This document shows, one piece after another, positions 40,833-49,345 of a stretch of DNA of 64,000 nucleotides (the stretch's first letter is position 1; each line of letters starts with the position of its first letter). Origin of the DNA: a virus. The position numbers and the translations under genes were made by a program. The stretch is taken from positions 1-64,000 of IMG/VR virus record IMGVR_UViG_3300024054_000015. One strand, 5' to 3'. The notes beneath the pieces are model-generated. The model had not been told where the DNA came from and searched no databases. It saw nothing but the letters and a program-made list of their open reading frames with translations.

Positions 40833-42325
40833 GTAAGACTAGAAAGTTGCAGTTTGAGAATCTCGAGTCCCGTCAGTTGCTCTCGACCGATCTATGGCCG
40901 AAAGGGGTGGGACTGAAGGCCGATGTCTTCGTCGATGGCGGGGTTGAATTGTCGAAGGTGTCGTTGGCAAAATCCGCCAACCTCGCTGGACTCACACGCG
41001 AAGTGTTCTTCACCAACAGTGGTGCGACGACGCGCGCTGTGATCGGTGGCAATGCCAACGATACCAACGGTGCTCTGCTGTTCCCGGATGGCCAGCCGCG
41101 ATTTGGCACCATCTATGTCAACGGCGGATCGGCGGGTCATGCCAAGATAATGGGCGCGGCGGGGCGACAAGCAATAGAAACCTTCTATGCCCACGGAGGT
41201 TCCTACACCGGCTCGTGTGCTGGTGAGTTTGTGGCAGCACGTCGTATTCCGTCGCTTTGGGGCGGGAAGGTTGGTAATCAAGGTAACACAGGAAGACAAA
41301 CCATTACGTTTGATGAAACCGACCATCCGCTGGTGCAGGATTTGATGCGCTGGAACGGCGGCAGTAATGTCGTCACCAACGTCCCGCACTATTGGGGACC
41401 GACGAACCGGGAATCTTATCCGCATCCCGAGGGGACGCTGTTCCTCGGCACGATTACGGGCGGGCTGTATCGTGGAACCGATTTCCTCGTCGAATACCAA
41501 CGCGATGCGGAATCGGGGGTAACGGTGCTCAGCCCCTCCCATCCTGAGTATGGTAGGCAGGCTAGTCATACAGCCTTGATGGCGTCGATACTAAAGCGGG
41601 CCAACGATCTGTCGCGCACCACACCGGACCTGAAGGGCACGCTGGTTAGCGACCAGTCCTTGGAAATGAGCGGCCCGGAACAGAAAGTCGGTGATGGGCA
41701 GTATCACAGATATACGCTCGAGGTTCCAGAGGGAACGAGCGTACTGTACGTGGGTCTCACCAACCTTAGCGGCAACGCTGACCTCTTTATACAGAAGGAT
41801 GGCGTAGCGCACGCTGGTAGCTACCTAGTGAAGTCAACCAACGTCGGCGATGACATGGTGGCAATTCCAAGCCCGGAGGCTGGCACGTATGAGATCAGTG
41901 TGTTCGGGGCACATACGGTGTTGAATGGTGCAGCCTACACTTTGTCAGTGAAAGCTCAAGCGGTGGACATGGTACTAGCGGAAGCGGAGATGAACATGAG
42001 TGACGAGGTGAAGGTCGAAGGTCCGTACACCTTCGGGTTGACCCCTGGCTCCAAGTTGGAGGTCCAGACCATTGAAGGTCAGGAGATCGATCGCCTGCGG
42101 GTGGAAATGGATCAGTTACAAAAGAAACTGGATGAGGCTAACAAGTTGTTGGCCGCGTCGATGCGACTGTTGAAGAATCGCGATTACTATTGGAGTTGGA
42201 ACTATAAGCTGGAGCAATACGGCTACTTCAGCCAGGGTGAGTACGTCGGTACGGAGTTACTGGACGTGGTGAAACTGGAGGCCAGACTCGCAAATGAAAG
42301 AGCCAGCAACAGTAACGCCAGTTGA
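40829..42325 (+). CDS. Planctomycete-type secreted GATase-like/PPC protein
   Basis: 498 aa. The N-terminus KLQFENLESRQLLS is the export signal found on many planctomycete surface proteins (LExRxLLS). Residues 35-260 look like a BPL_N/class I GATase-like domain with YTGSCAGEF as the nucleophile elbow. Residues 285-380 are a PPC beta-sandwich. The last 105 residues are a coiled coil of phage style that begins near an internal ATG with its own ribosome site. G/C-ending codons suggest recent gain from a host. It may act on or outside the host envelope. Confidence 0.7.
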   Translation: MSKTRKLQFENLESRQLLSTDLWPKGVGLKADVFVDGGVELSKVSLAKSANLAGLTREVFFTNSGATTRAVIGGNANDTNGALLFPDGQPRFGTIYVNGGSAGHAKIMGAAGRQAIETFYAHGGSYTGSCAGEFVAARRIPSLWGGKVGNQGNTGRQTITFDETDHPLVQDLMRWNGGSNVVTNVPHYWGPTNRESYPHPEGTLFLGTITGGLYRGTDFLVEYQRDAESGVTVLSPSHPEYGRQASHTALMASILKRANDLSRTTPDLKGTLVSDQSLEMSGPEQKVGDGQYHRYTLEVPEGTSVLYVGLTNLSGNADLFIQKDGVAHAGSYLVKSTNVGDDMVAIPSPEAGTYEISVFGAHTVLNGAAYTLSVKAQAVDMVLAEAEMNMSDEVKVEGPYTFGLTPGSKLEVQTIEGQEIDRLRVEMDQLQKKLDEANKLLAASMRLLKNRDYYWSWNYKLEQYGYFSQGEYVGTELLDVVKLEARLANERASNSNAS

Positions 42326-42473
42326 GTGTCGGGTGTGCGACGGCTATGGGGTTCTGTATCGCACCGTCGTGCAGAGAGACGGTGAAGAATACGAGGTAGC
42401 CGATGAGTGTCCAGCGTGCGGCGGGCATGGGTGGACCGTAGAACTTGTCAAAGGTGGTGTTGTTTCTGTTTAG
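42294..42473 (+). CDS. Small DnaJ-type zinc finger protein
   Basis: 59 aa. CRVCDGYGVLY and CPACGGHGWT form a pair of CxxCxGxG motifs, as in the DnaJ zinc-finger module. It starts inside the end of the previous gene. Such small proteins are common in phages; target unknown. Confidence 0.55.
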   Translation: MKEPATVTPVECRVCDGYGVLYRTVVQRDGEEYEVADECPACGGHGWTVELVKGGVVSV

Positions 42474-42487
42474 TTTCTGTAAGGAGA

Positions 42488-42937
42488 ATGATGATGGTGC
42501 GAAGGATGTTGATGGTGTTCGTGGTGTTGGTGTTGGTGTCTGACGTGAATGCAGGTATCTTCAACTGGCGAAGAGCTCGCTGCTCCAATGGATCCTGTGG
42601 TACAGCTTCAGCAGTACAAAAGGAAACTGCTGTGCAGAAGGAAGCCGTTCAAAAGGAGGCTGTGCAGAAAGAGGCCGTGCAAAAGTCCGTGGTGGTCACG
42701 CAAGGTAGTCCACTTTACGGGATCTGCCTCCGCAAAGCTCGTCTACAGGCGGCACGCGGACGAGTGTTTCATCCAGGAGGTAGTATGGGCAGTTGCCATT
42801 ACGAAGGATGTGGTAGTGGTTCTACAGCCGCTCAAGCTCTGGCTAATTGCTGCTTCACTGGAAAGCGACGTTGTGCAGCCTCAGCAGTAGTGCGAGGGGC
42901 GAACGGTCGTTACTACGCTACCAAACTCTTCTGGTAG
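42488..42937 (+). CDS. Secreted Cys-rich protein with QKEAV repeats
   Basis: 149 aa from the first of three ATG codons at 42488 (AAGGAGA). Residues 1-22 are a signal peptide (MLMVFVVLVLVSDVNAG, cleavage near NAG). A fourfold AVQKE repeat follows, then a Cys-containing domain (GICLRKA, GSCHYEGCGSGS, NCCFTGKRRC) as in small secreted planctomycete proteins. It may alter the envelope or act in exclusion or lysis; inferred. Confidence 0.6.
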   Translation: MMMVRRMLMVFVVLVLVSDVNAGIFNWRRARCSNGSCGTASAVQKETAVQKEAVQKEAVQKEAVQKSVVVTQGSPLYGICLRKARLQAARGRVFHPGGSMGSCHYEGCGSGSTAAQALANCCFTGKRRCAASAVVRGANGRYYATKLFW

Positions 42938-42943
42938 TCTACG

Positions 42944-43029
42944 GGCCTGATAGTGTAATCGGTAGCACATTGCTGTTCAAGATCGGTGGCTTGGCAGTGA
43001 AGGTGTGGGTTCGAATCCCACTAAGGTCC
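42944..43029 (+). tRNA. Degenerate tRNA-like sequence, isotype unclear
   Basis: The acceptor pairs GGCCTGA with TAAGGTC (one mismatch), the D-arm is TAGTGTAATCGGTAGCACA, and the T-arm GTGGGTTCGAATCCCAC is perfect. The anticodon region does not fold cleanly: either TTGCT/GGCAG closes an 18-nt loop, or TTGCT/ATCGG with one mismatch gives loop GTTCAAG with anticodon UCA and a long variable arm. No CCA is encoded. It could be an intact odd tRNA, a suppressor, or a decaying copy. Confidence 0.5.
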
Positions 43030-43296
43030 TTGAAAACAAGACTGTAAATCTGGCAGCAGTAATGTCGCAACGCACAGTCTACAACCGACCTCACGGACGC
43101 TCGCGAAAGCGTTGGTCTGGCAGGTTTGTGCGTAGCTGTAGAAATGTCTGGTCTTTGTTCGCGGGAGCTGGACCGTCTCCACGGAGACGTTTCGAGCCTA
43201 CACTCCTTTCCACAGATGGGCTTTTGTCCGGGTTAGCCGCCGGACGCTGGTGGGCTCCGGAAGCTAATGTCCGTCCCACCCAACTAAGCAGTACCT
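43030..43296 (+). other. Gene-poor structured stretch
   Basis: No convincing gene. Short hairpins are present: CGTCTC/GAGACG near 43175-43190 and GTCCGG/CCGGAC near 43227-43246. An Arg/Ser-rich ORF (43057-43400) runs through it into the next gene and is probably spurious. The stretch may be a processed leader or a remnant of more tRNA-like sequence. Confidence 0.4.
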
Positions 43297-43962
43297 ATGG
43301 TCATATCTACCGCCTGCTGGGGCGGAAGAAAGAAATACCAGCTAGAGTTTTACAAGAATTATCATACAGAATGGAGTCAATTAGTGGGACCATTTCTTGA
43401 TAAGTTAAGGAAGACTCTGGACGAGAAGCCAGTAGCTATATGGACGCCTAGGCCAGAAGTCTTGCTTCTTCCGCAGATTCCCAAACCCATGCACGGACTT
43501 GCTCCTAGGGTAATCCTTGGAGACAAGTGGTGGAATGAGACTAGACGTGCTGCCTACAATAAAACTGACAATCATTGTATCGCCTGTGGAGTTCACAAAA
43601 CCCGAGCTAAGGGTCCAAAATGGATGGAGGCCCACGAGGTCTACCGTACTAACTATCTACAGGGCAGAATGGTCTTTCTGGAAGCTGTTCCACTGTGTCA
43701 CTACTGTCACAACTTCATACATAGTGGGCGTCTGCAGGCCCTCTTGGATAAGCACAGAATCACACAGCAGCGGTTTACCTCTATTATCCAACATGGTGAG
43801 CGCGTGCTTGGTCAGGCTGGTTTGGAGAAGGCTCCGCCATACGAAGGTAAAATCGCGCCGTGGTCAAGCTGGCGTCTCGTGTTGAACCGTAAGATGTATA
43901 AGCCACGCTTCAAGTCAGCAGAGGCTTGGGCTAAACACTTCGGGGTAGAATTGGAGGAGTAA
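43297..43962 (+). CDS. HNH-like protein
   Basis: 221 aa. CIACGVHK and CHYCHNFIH supply two Cys pairs around MEAHEVYR, forming a zinc-bound HNH-like core. It differs from the HNH_3 proteins at 34899 and 51184. ATG at 43297 is uncertain because the ribosome site is poor. It is next to the DNA polymerase, a frequent site for such nucleases. Confidence 0.6.
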   Translation: MVISTACWGGRKKYQLEFYKNYHTEWSQLVGPFLDKLRKTLDEKPVAIWTPRPEVLLLPQIPKPMHGLAPRVILGDKWWNETRRAAYNKTDNHCIACGVHKTRAKGPKWMEAHEVYRTNYLQGRMVFLEAVPLCHYCHNFIHSGRLQALLDKHRITQQRFTSIIQHGERVLGQAGLEKAPPYEGKIAPWSSWRLVLNRKMYKPRFKSAEAWAKHFGVELEE

Positions 43963-43963
43963 G

Positions 43964-45970
43964 GTGCCGAAAGTAAAGGAGCATATCTATGCCTTGGATA
44001 CCGAAGCTACAGGGTTAGATCTAAGGCATGGGGCTAGGCCGTTCTTTGTCAGCATTTGCACACAGGACAACGAGGTACACTATTGGGAAGCTACAGTTGA
44101 TCCACTAACTAGGAGGCCTTATTGGAAAGAGGAGGACTTGTATGAAATCCAGGAGATGATAGATGAGGCCGATACCTTGGTCCTGCAAAACCCTCGGTAC
44201 GACTTTCGTGGGCTGGACCTGTTGGGACTCAGGGCTGGTACTCCAAGGAATTGGATCAAGGTCCGCGATACGTTAATGGCTGGGCATCTGCTAGTGTCCA
44301 ATCAGCCACATGATCTAACCACTATGGCTATGATCTATCTGAGGCTGAACATTCAACCACTTGAGGACAAGCTGGAGGCAGCGGTTAAGGAGGCCGTTAG
44401 GATTGCCAAGCGCAAGTACCCTAAGTGGAGGTTGGCTAAGAAAGACCTGCCCGAGATGCCTAGTGCCAAGGACAAGGTCTGGAAGTACGACTCCTGGCTA
44501 CCCAAGGCTATTGCCGCAGCAGAGGGCTACGAGCCTGACCATGACTGGTGGACCGTTCTAGCAAACTACGGCAACGGCGACAGTAGTGTGACCCTGCCGT
44601 TGTACTTAGCCCAGGAGAAGCTGCTAATCAAGGCTGGGCTTTACAGTATCTACAAGTTCCGGCTCAAGCTGTTGCCAACCATCTACAAGATGGAAACACA
44701 TGGCATGACTATGAGTAAGGAGCGGACCACCGAACTACTGGCTAGGCTCACAGATGAATCCGAGCAGTGTCGCGCTAACTGTATAGAGCTCTCTGATGGA
44801 GAGTTGGAGGACTTGCCCGTTAATGGAATGAGCAATGCTCTACGGCATGTGCTGTTTGAGAAGTTCTCCTTACACTCACCTAAGCAAACAGCCGCAGGAA
44901 AGTCCAGTGCTGACAAGTTCGTGCTGGACCACTGGATCGCTACTCTTCCAGAAAGTTCCAGGGCTTGGAAGTTTGTTAACGACCTGAAGAGGTACCGAAA
45001 GCGTAAGACTGCCATAGGGTACATTCACTCCTATGAGAAGTTCTGGCAGCATACGGTAGTCACGCTGCGTGGTAGTGGTACTGTCATGATAGTGTACCCC
45101 TCGTATAATCCGACGGGCACAGATACGCTGCGGTTCAGTAGCCAGAACCCTAATGCCCAACAGGTCAGCAAGCAGGAGGAGGTCAACACTCGCTACTGCT
45201 TTGGTCCAGCCCCAGGTCGTGAGTGGTGGTCCATAGACTTCTCCAACCTGGAGTTGCGTATCCCAGCCTACGAGTCGGGCGAAGAGGAGATGATATTCCT
45301 GTTCGAGCATCCGAACGATCCACCCTACTATGGCTCCTACCACATGATGATCTTCGACACGCTGCACCCTAACCTGTTCCTGGAACATGGTATGGAGTGC
45401 AAGAAGGTCTTCGAGTCTACGTGGTATCAGTGGACCAAGAATGGAAACTTTGCTGTGCAGTATGGGGCTGTGGAGCATAGTGGTACGGCAGATAAAGCCT
45501 ACCACGTACTAGGAGCCCAGCGTAAGATCATGTCGCGGTTCACTAGGATCAAGCAACTCAGCAATCGGTGGATCGAGTTCGCCAATAAGTCTGGCTATGT
45601 GGAAACAATGCCCGACAAGACAGTGGACCCTATTCGGGGTTATCCCCTATACTGTACCCGCACCAACTACGGCAAGGTCTTGGAAACAGTGCCTCTAAGC
45701 TACCACGTTCAGGGTACTGCCATGTGGATCACCTGTAGGGCGATGATTGACTGCCAGAACTACTTGGACATACATAAGAGTAGTGGTGGCAGGATAATCT
45801 CACAGATCCATGACGAGATCCTGTTCGACTTCCCGGTAGGTGTAGGCAAGCACCATGTTGGGAATCTTAGGAAGCTAATGGAGCAGGTAGGTCAGGATAT
45901 TGGGGTTCCATTGGCAACCACTTGCGGCTATCATCCAGTAACTTGGGCCAAGTCGGAGAACTATCAGTGA
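43964..45970 (+). CDS. Family A DNA polymerase with 3'-5' exonuclease
   Basis: 668 aa; GTG start. Exonuclease: YALDTEATGLD (Exo I), VLQNPRYDFRGLD (Exo II), GNGDSSVTLPLY (Exo III). Polymerase: motif A SIDFSNLELR near residue 425, motif B KNGNFAVQYGA near 492, motif C QIHDEILFD near 615. The residue four after the motif B Lys is Phe, as in E. coli Pol I Phe762. It is the replicative polymerase and would copy any modified thymidine nucleotide. Confidence 0.92.
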   Translation: MPKVKEHIYALDTEATGLDLRHGARPFFVSICTQDNEVHYWEATVDPLTRRPYWKEEDLYEIQEMIDEADTLVLQNPRYDFRGLDLLGLRAGTPRNWIKVRDTLMAGHLLVSNQPHDLTTMAMIYLRLNIQPLEDKLEAAVKEAVRIAKRKYPKWRLAKKDLPEMPSAKDKVWKYDSWLPKAIAAAEGYEPDHDWWTVLANYGNGDSSVTLPLYLAQEKLLIKAGLYSIYKFRLKLLPTIYKMETHGMTMSKERTTELLARLTDESEQCRANCIELSDGELEDLPVNGMSNALRHVLFEKFSLHSPKQTAAGKSSADKFVLDHWIATLPESSRAWKFVNDLKRYRKRKTAIGYIHSYEKFWQHTVVTLRGSGTVMIVYPSYNPTGTDTLRFSSQNPNAQQVSKQEEVNTRYCFGPAPGREWWSIDFSNLELRIPAYESGEEEMIFLFEHPNDPPYYGSYHMMIFDTLHPNLFLEHGMECKKVFESTWYQWTKNGNFAVQYGAVEHSGTADKAYHVLGAQRKIMSRFTRIKQLSNRWIEFANKSGYVETMPDKTVDPIRGYPLYCTRTNYGKVLETVPLSYHVQGTAMWITCRAMIDCQNYLDIHKSSGGRIISQIHDEILFDFPVGVGKHHVGNLRKLMEQVGQDIGVPLATTCGYHPVTWAKSENYQ

Positions 45971-46356
45971 AGGCTAAGTGTGTAGCTATCTTAGATACTA
46001 TGTGGGGAGGATCTGGCAAGGCTCCAGGTATGTTTAGGATAAACCCTAAGAACCACACAGGCCGGAGGCTGTACTGGTTCCTCGGCCACAAGGATCTATG
46101 GGTTACGAATGCCTGCACAGAGTACGTCGCCAATGCCAAGCTGCACGGGAGGCCAGACCCTAAGAGGTTGGCAACTAACCTCCAGAGAGTCACCTGTGAC
46201 CTATTGCTGGTCTGTGGTTCGGTGGCTGCTAAAGCCTTTAGGAAGTGTGGCTACAAACCGAAGTGTAGGGTCATATACATTCCGCATCCAGCTTGGCGTG
46301 GTTGGACAATGGAGCACTTGGAAGAAGTGAGAAGGAGAATACAAGATGAAGATTGA
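45967..46356 (+). CDS. UDG-superfamily-like protein
   Basis: 129 aa; GTG overlaps the polymerase TGA. A short alpha/beta fold with CDLLLVCGSVAAKAF and VIYIPHPAWRGWT, resembling the central strand and HPSP loop of UDG-like folds, but without the N-terminal GE-PG motif. Possibly a base-recognition protein linked with the modification genes that follow. Confidence 0.5.
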   Translation: MKAKCVAILDTMWGGSGKAPGMFRINPKNHTGRRLYWFLGHKDLWVTNACTEYVANAKLHGRPDPKRLATNLQRVTCDLLLVCGSVAAKAFRKCGYKPKCRVIYIPHPAWRGWTMEHLEEVRRRIQDED

Positions 46357-47224
46357 AGATGTTAGGAAGCTAAGCCCAGAAGGGAGGTTTCTGTATTGGG
46401 TTGGGGAAAGATGGAATATCCTTAGCAAGAGAAGGAGTGGCTATGTAAGGCCCTGGACGAATGACAAGATCTTACAGTCCTACTACTTTACCAATGTGAA
46501 GCGTAAGGATGACAAGGTCACCATCTGGGTTACTGAGAACATTATTGGACCAATGCAATGGGATCCACTGGTCATCTTTGCAGTCCTAGCCTTTCGGTGG
46601 TTCAACCAACCCCAACCTTCTGGAGAGTATCTAGTAAGTCATGATCTTCTAAAGCTGTGGAACTGCGAGTTGGCAGTGAAGGGACTTACAGGGTTCAAGA
46701 ACGCGGGCTTGAAAGTGTTCACTGGAGCCTTTAACATTTCCAATGGAGGTAGTAGCAAGCCTAAAGTCAACCGCGTCTGCGAGGACTACATCCAGCCAGT
46801 ATGGGAGTGTCGAGAGAACTTACTGAACCGTATATTAGAGCCCAAGGAGCGTACCCTCGCAAGAGCCTTTGAGGTAATCTCCGAGTATCCAGGTATGGGT
46901 GGCAGTGGCTTCATGGCTGCTCAGGTTGTCTGTGATCTAGCCTACACACACTTTCTAGAGGATGCTAAGGACTTTGAAACATGGTGTTCCTGGGGTCCGG
47001 GAAGTAGACGTGGTATGAATAGAGTGTGTGGCTTTGATGAAAACTTTCCAATGCCAGCAGGGGATTGGAATGTTAGACTTCAACGCTTGCGTGGGGTCAT
47101 CAGTAGGAAGCTTGGCCTAAACCTCCATGCCCGCGATGTTCAGAACTGTCTATGTGAGTTCTCGAAATACGAAAGGGCTTTGTGGAATCAAGGTCACTTA
47201 AAGAGGAGGTACAAGGGTGCCTAG
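46346..47224 (+). CDS. HMUDK-helical / thymine-modification protein
   Basis: 292 aa. The N-terminal motif ERWNILSKRRSGYVRPWTND followed by KILQSYYFTNVKRKDD is the signature of the 5-hmdU DNA kinase helical domain/putrescinyl- and glutamyl-thymine pyrophosphorylase group that builds hypermodified thymine in phage DNA. No separate P-loop kinase is visible here. Overlaps upstream and downstream genes by a few bases. Confidence 0.7.
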   Translation: MKIEDVRKLSPEGRFLYWVGERWNILSKRRSGYVRPWTNDKILQSYYFTNVKRKDDKVTIWVTENIIGPMQWDPLVIFAVLAFRWFNQPQPSGEYLVSHDLLKLWNCELAVKGLTGFKNAGLKVFTGAFNISNGGSSKPKVNRVCEDYIQPVWECRENLLNRILEPKERTLARAFEVISEYPGMGGSGFMAAQVVCDLAYTHFLEDAKDFETWCSWGPGSRRGMNRVCGFDENFPMPAGDWNVRLQRLRGVISRKLGLNLHARDVQNCLCEFSKYERALWNQGHLKRRYKGA

Positions 47225-48134
47225 AATACAGGAGCAGTTGATTGTCTATGTCCCCACTAGGGGAAGAGCTCGCAAGCAGACAACCCTCAAGCAGTTTGAC
47301 CTCTATAAAAGGCCAGACGTGTTTGTAGTGGTTCCAGAGTGTGAACGCAGGTTGTGGACTAGGGATGTGCTGGTAGTTCCAGACGACTACAAGTTTTCTG
47401 ACATTCGGCAGTTCATCCTTAACTGTCCTGGGAAGTACCATCTGGTGTTGGATGACGACCTAAGACCCGCGGTCAGAAGGATCGACGATCCAACTAAGTT
47501 CACCAACCTAGAGGTTATGGACAGGGCTTCTAGGGCAGACCATATTGACCAACTGTTTGATACGATACTGTCGTTACTCCAAGAGGGATGGGTGCATGGA
47601 GGCATTGCGGCTCGGCAAGGGGCCAACAACGACACCAATCAGTATCAGTTCTGTAGTCGGGTGGTAAGAGCCCACTTCTACAACGCAGAGATTGTGAAGA
47701 GTCTAGGACACGACTTTCGGCAGTTCGTTATTAAGCAGGACTATGACTTCATCCTGTCCATGCTGTGTAAGGGGATCCCTAACATAGTGATAAACGAATA
47801 TGTCCAGGATCAGGTTGGCAGTAACACTTCAGGAGGTTGCTCCAGGTATAGGACAAGCTCGGTGCTAGAGGAAGGAGCTAATCTACTACACCAGAAGTAT
47901 CCAGACTTCGTAAAGGTGGTGCATAAGCACCCCAAGACTTCCTGGGGAGGAAAGCCTAGAGTGGATGTAGTGATCCAGTGGAAGAAAGCCTATAAGGAGG
48001 GGTTAGAGTATGCCCGTCATTTACAGAGAAAGAATCCGGCCTCCATGGACAATAAAGATAGAGCAATCGCGCGGTTGCAACCTCTCATGCAAGTTCTGTC
48101 CAATAAACTACTTGAAGGAAATCAACCAAAGTAG
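47217..48134 (+). CDS. TET-associated glycosyltransferase-like protein
   Basis: 305 aa. The start IVYVPTRGRARKQTTLKQF, the D-D-D motif LVLDDDLRP and the C-terminal pattern GGCSRYRTSSVLEEGANLL then WGGKPRVDVVIQWKKAY fit the TAGT group of DNA base glycosyltransferases found near phage base-modification enzymes. It likely adds a sugar to a hydroxymethylated base. No TET/JBP gene is seen in the window. Its last 125 nt overlap the radical SAM gene. Confidence 0.65.
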   Translation: MPRIQEQLIVYVPTRGRARKQTTLKQFDLYKRPDVFVVVPECERRLWTRDVLVVPDDYKFSDIRQFILNCPGKYHLVLDDDLRPAVRRIDDPTKFTNLEVMDRASRADHIDQLFDTILSLLQEGWVHGGIAARQGANNDTNQYQFCSRVVRAHFYNAEIVKSLGHDFRQFVIKQDYDFILSMLCKGIPNIVINEYVQDQVGSNTSGGCSRYRTSSVLEEGANLLHQKYPDFVKVVHKHPKTSWGGKPRVDVVIQWKKAYKEGLEYARHLQRKNPASMDNKDRAIARLQPLMQVLSNKLLEGNQPK

Positions 48135-48906
48135 GAAGTTCCTAAGCCCCTCAATGTGTAGGATTATTACTCGGCAGGCAGTGGAGCTAAAGCCCAACCT
48201 GAGAGTGGAACTGACCCTTAGAGGGGAGCCTACTCTAAACCCGCACATTCTGGAGAACCTCTCCATTATTAGAGAGGAGGCGCCTGAGTTCCAGATAAGT
48301 CTGTTCACCAATGGGGTGAAGACCTTTGGTGATCCGTCCCTGATCGTAGCGTTGCTGGATGCAGGTGTGAACATCCTGTGCATCGATTGCTACAACAATA
48401 CCTACCAGAGATTTCTCGAAGCTGCCAAGAGAACCAAGGAGCAGGTCGTGGACTTCAGGGAGTTCTCTGCCTACAAGAGATACAGGAACGGTCATAGGCT
48501 ACGGGTTATCAACCTAGTACCCGACATCCAGGAGGGATCTGTAGACGTCAGGAAGATCCACAATAACGCTGGAAACGTGGACCCCGAGTACCTGTCTAAA
48601 CTTGAGGGCTACGTTAAGCAAGCCCTACCATTGGCCCGAGGATGCTCTAGACCATTCACTGAGGTTGTGGTCTACTACAATGGGGATGTTCCAATCTGCT
48701 GTAGTGATTGGAAGGCTGAGTATGTCCTAGGTAATGTTATGGACCAAGACCTATCGGACATCTGGTATGGTAAGAGACACTACGAAGCCTTGGTGAAGCT
48801 TCACATGTCTAGGGCAGATAGAAGTCTACCTCCATGTGCCAAGTGTGACTACCACGGTGGGTATCGTCTTGGACTTCTGCAAGATCCAATAAAAAACCCC
48901 CGCTGA
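48010..48906 (+). CDS. Radical SAM enzyme with SPASM-like tail
   Basis: 298 aa. CNLSCKFC near residue 23 is the cluster motif; ELTLRGEPTLN replaces the GGE motif with RGE; C-terminal CCSDWK and CAKCDYHGGY are SPASM-like. Remarkably the CxxxCxxC codons lie within the 125 nt shared, in another frame, with the TAGT-like gene. Its position suggests a further step of base modification. Confidence 0.7.
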   Translation: MPVIYRERIRPPWTIKIEQSRGCNLSCKFCPINYLKEINQSRKFLSPSMCRIITRQAVELKPNLRVELTLRGEPTLNPHILENLSIIREEAPEFQISLFTNGVKTFGDPSLIVALLDAGVNILCIDCYNNTYQRFLEAAKRTKEQVVDFREFSAYKRYRNGHRLRVINLVPDIQEGSVDVRKIHNNAGNVDPEYLSKLEGYVKQALPLARGCSRPFTEVVVYYNGDVPICCSDWKAEYVLGNVMDQDLSDIWYGKRHYEALVKLHMSRADRSLPPCAKCDYHGGYRLGLLQDPIKNPR

Positions 48907-48925
48907 ACACCGTTCAACGAGGGTT
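48895..48925. terminator. Bidirectional terminator at convergent genes
   Basis: AACCCCCGCTGAAC pairs with GTTCAACGAGGGTT around a 3-nt loop. On the - strand it is followed by TTTTTT, a classic U-tract for the gene at 48951; on the + strand by TTGTTTGTGTT. The radical SAM stop lies inside the stem. Confidence 0.8.
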
Positions 48926-48950
48926 GTTTGTGTTGATCGTAGTTGCCGTG

Positions 48951-49271
48951 TTAGCTCTTTGATTCCTTCAGGGCTTTTTCCAGGGCTTTTCGACCAACGG
49001 GTGTAATCTTGAATCTCTTGCCACGCTTGCCTTCCTCGGCCACCAGTTCCTGTAGATATCCTTTCTCCACAAGCTCGGGCAGTCGGCGTCCCTTGTCGAT
49101 CCCGGTCGAGGAACTGATCTCAGCGGCAGTCAACACGCTACCACTCTTCAGCGAGTCCAACACCTTCATCATGTTGGGAGTAAGATCCTTTGGCTCCCGA
49201 GGGGTTTGCTCCTTCTTCTCCTCCTTGGCGACCTTTCCCTTCTTCACTGGAAGTTCTGCTGTCTTGGGCAT
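48951..49271 (-). CDS. Winged-helix regulator-like protein
   Basis: 106 aa from the ATG at 49271 (AAAGGAGCATTTG). A basic N-terminal arm is followed by LTPNMMKVLDSLKSGSVL, SSSTGIDKGRRLPELVEKG and KRGKRFKITPVGRK, paralogous to the C-terminal domain of the product of 28809. It stands alone on the - strand inside a + strand block with its own promoter and terminator, as regulators often do. Confidence 0.65.
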   Translation of the reverse strand: MPKTAELPVKKGKVAKEEKKEQTPREPKDLTPNMMKVLDSLKSGSVLTAAEISSSTGIDKGRRLPELVEKGYLQELVAEEGKRGKRFKITPVGRKALEKALKESKS

Positions 49272-49317
49272 CAAATGCTCCTTTAGAAATGTAACCAACA
49301 AAACACCACTACCTTGC

Positions 49318-49345
49318 ATTGTAGGGTATAATGAAGTATTGGCAA
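49318..49345 (-). promoter_or_regulatory. Sigma70-like promoter for winged-helix gene
   Basis: On the - strand TTGCCA, a 16-nt spacer and TACAAT lie about 47 nt upstream of the ATG at 49271. A TATAAT on the + strand at 49327 lies inside the spacer and may serve the thymidylate-synthase-like gene, giving a face-to-face arrangement. Confidence 0.5.

Noticed and set aside
43005-43400. Arg/Ser-rich + strand ORF
   Set aside because: Runs through the tRNA-like sequence and hairpins into the HNH gene; composition looks noncoding and no ribosome site is present.
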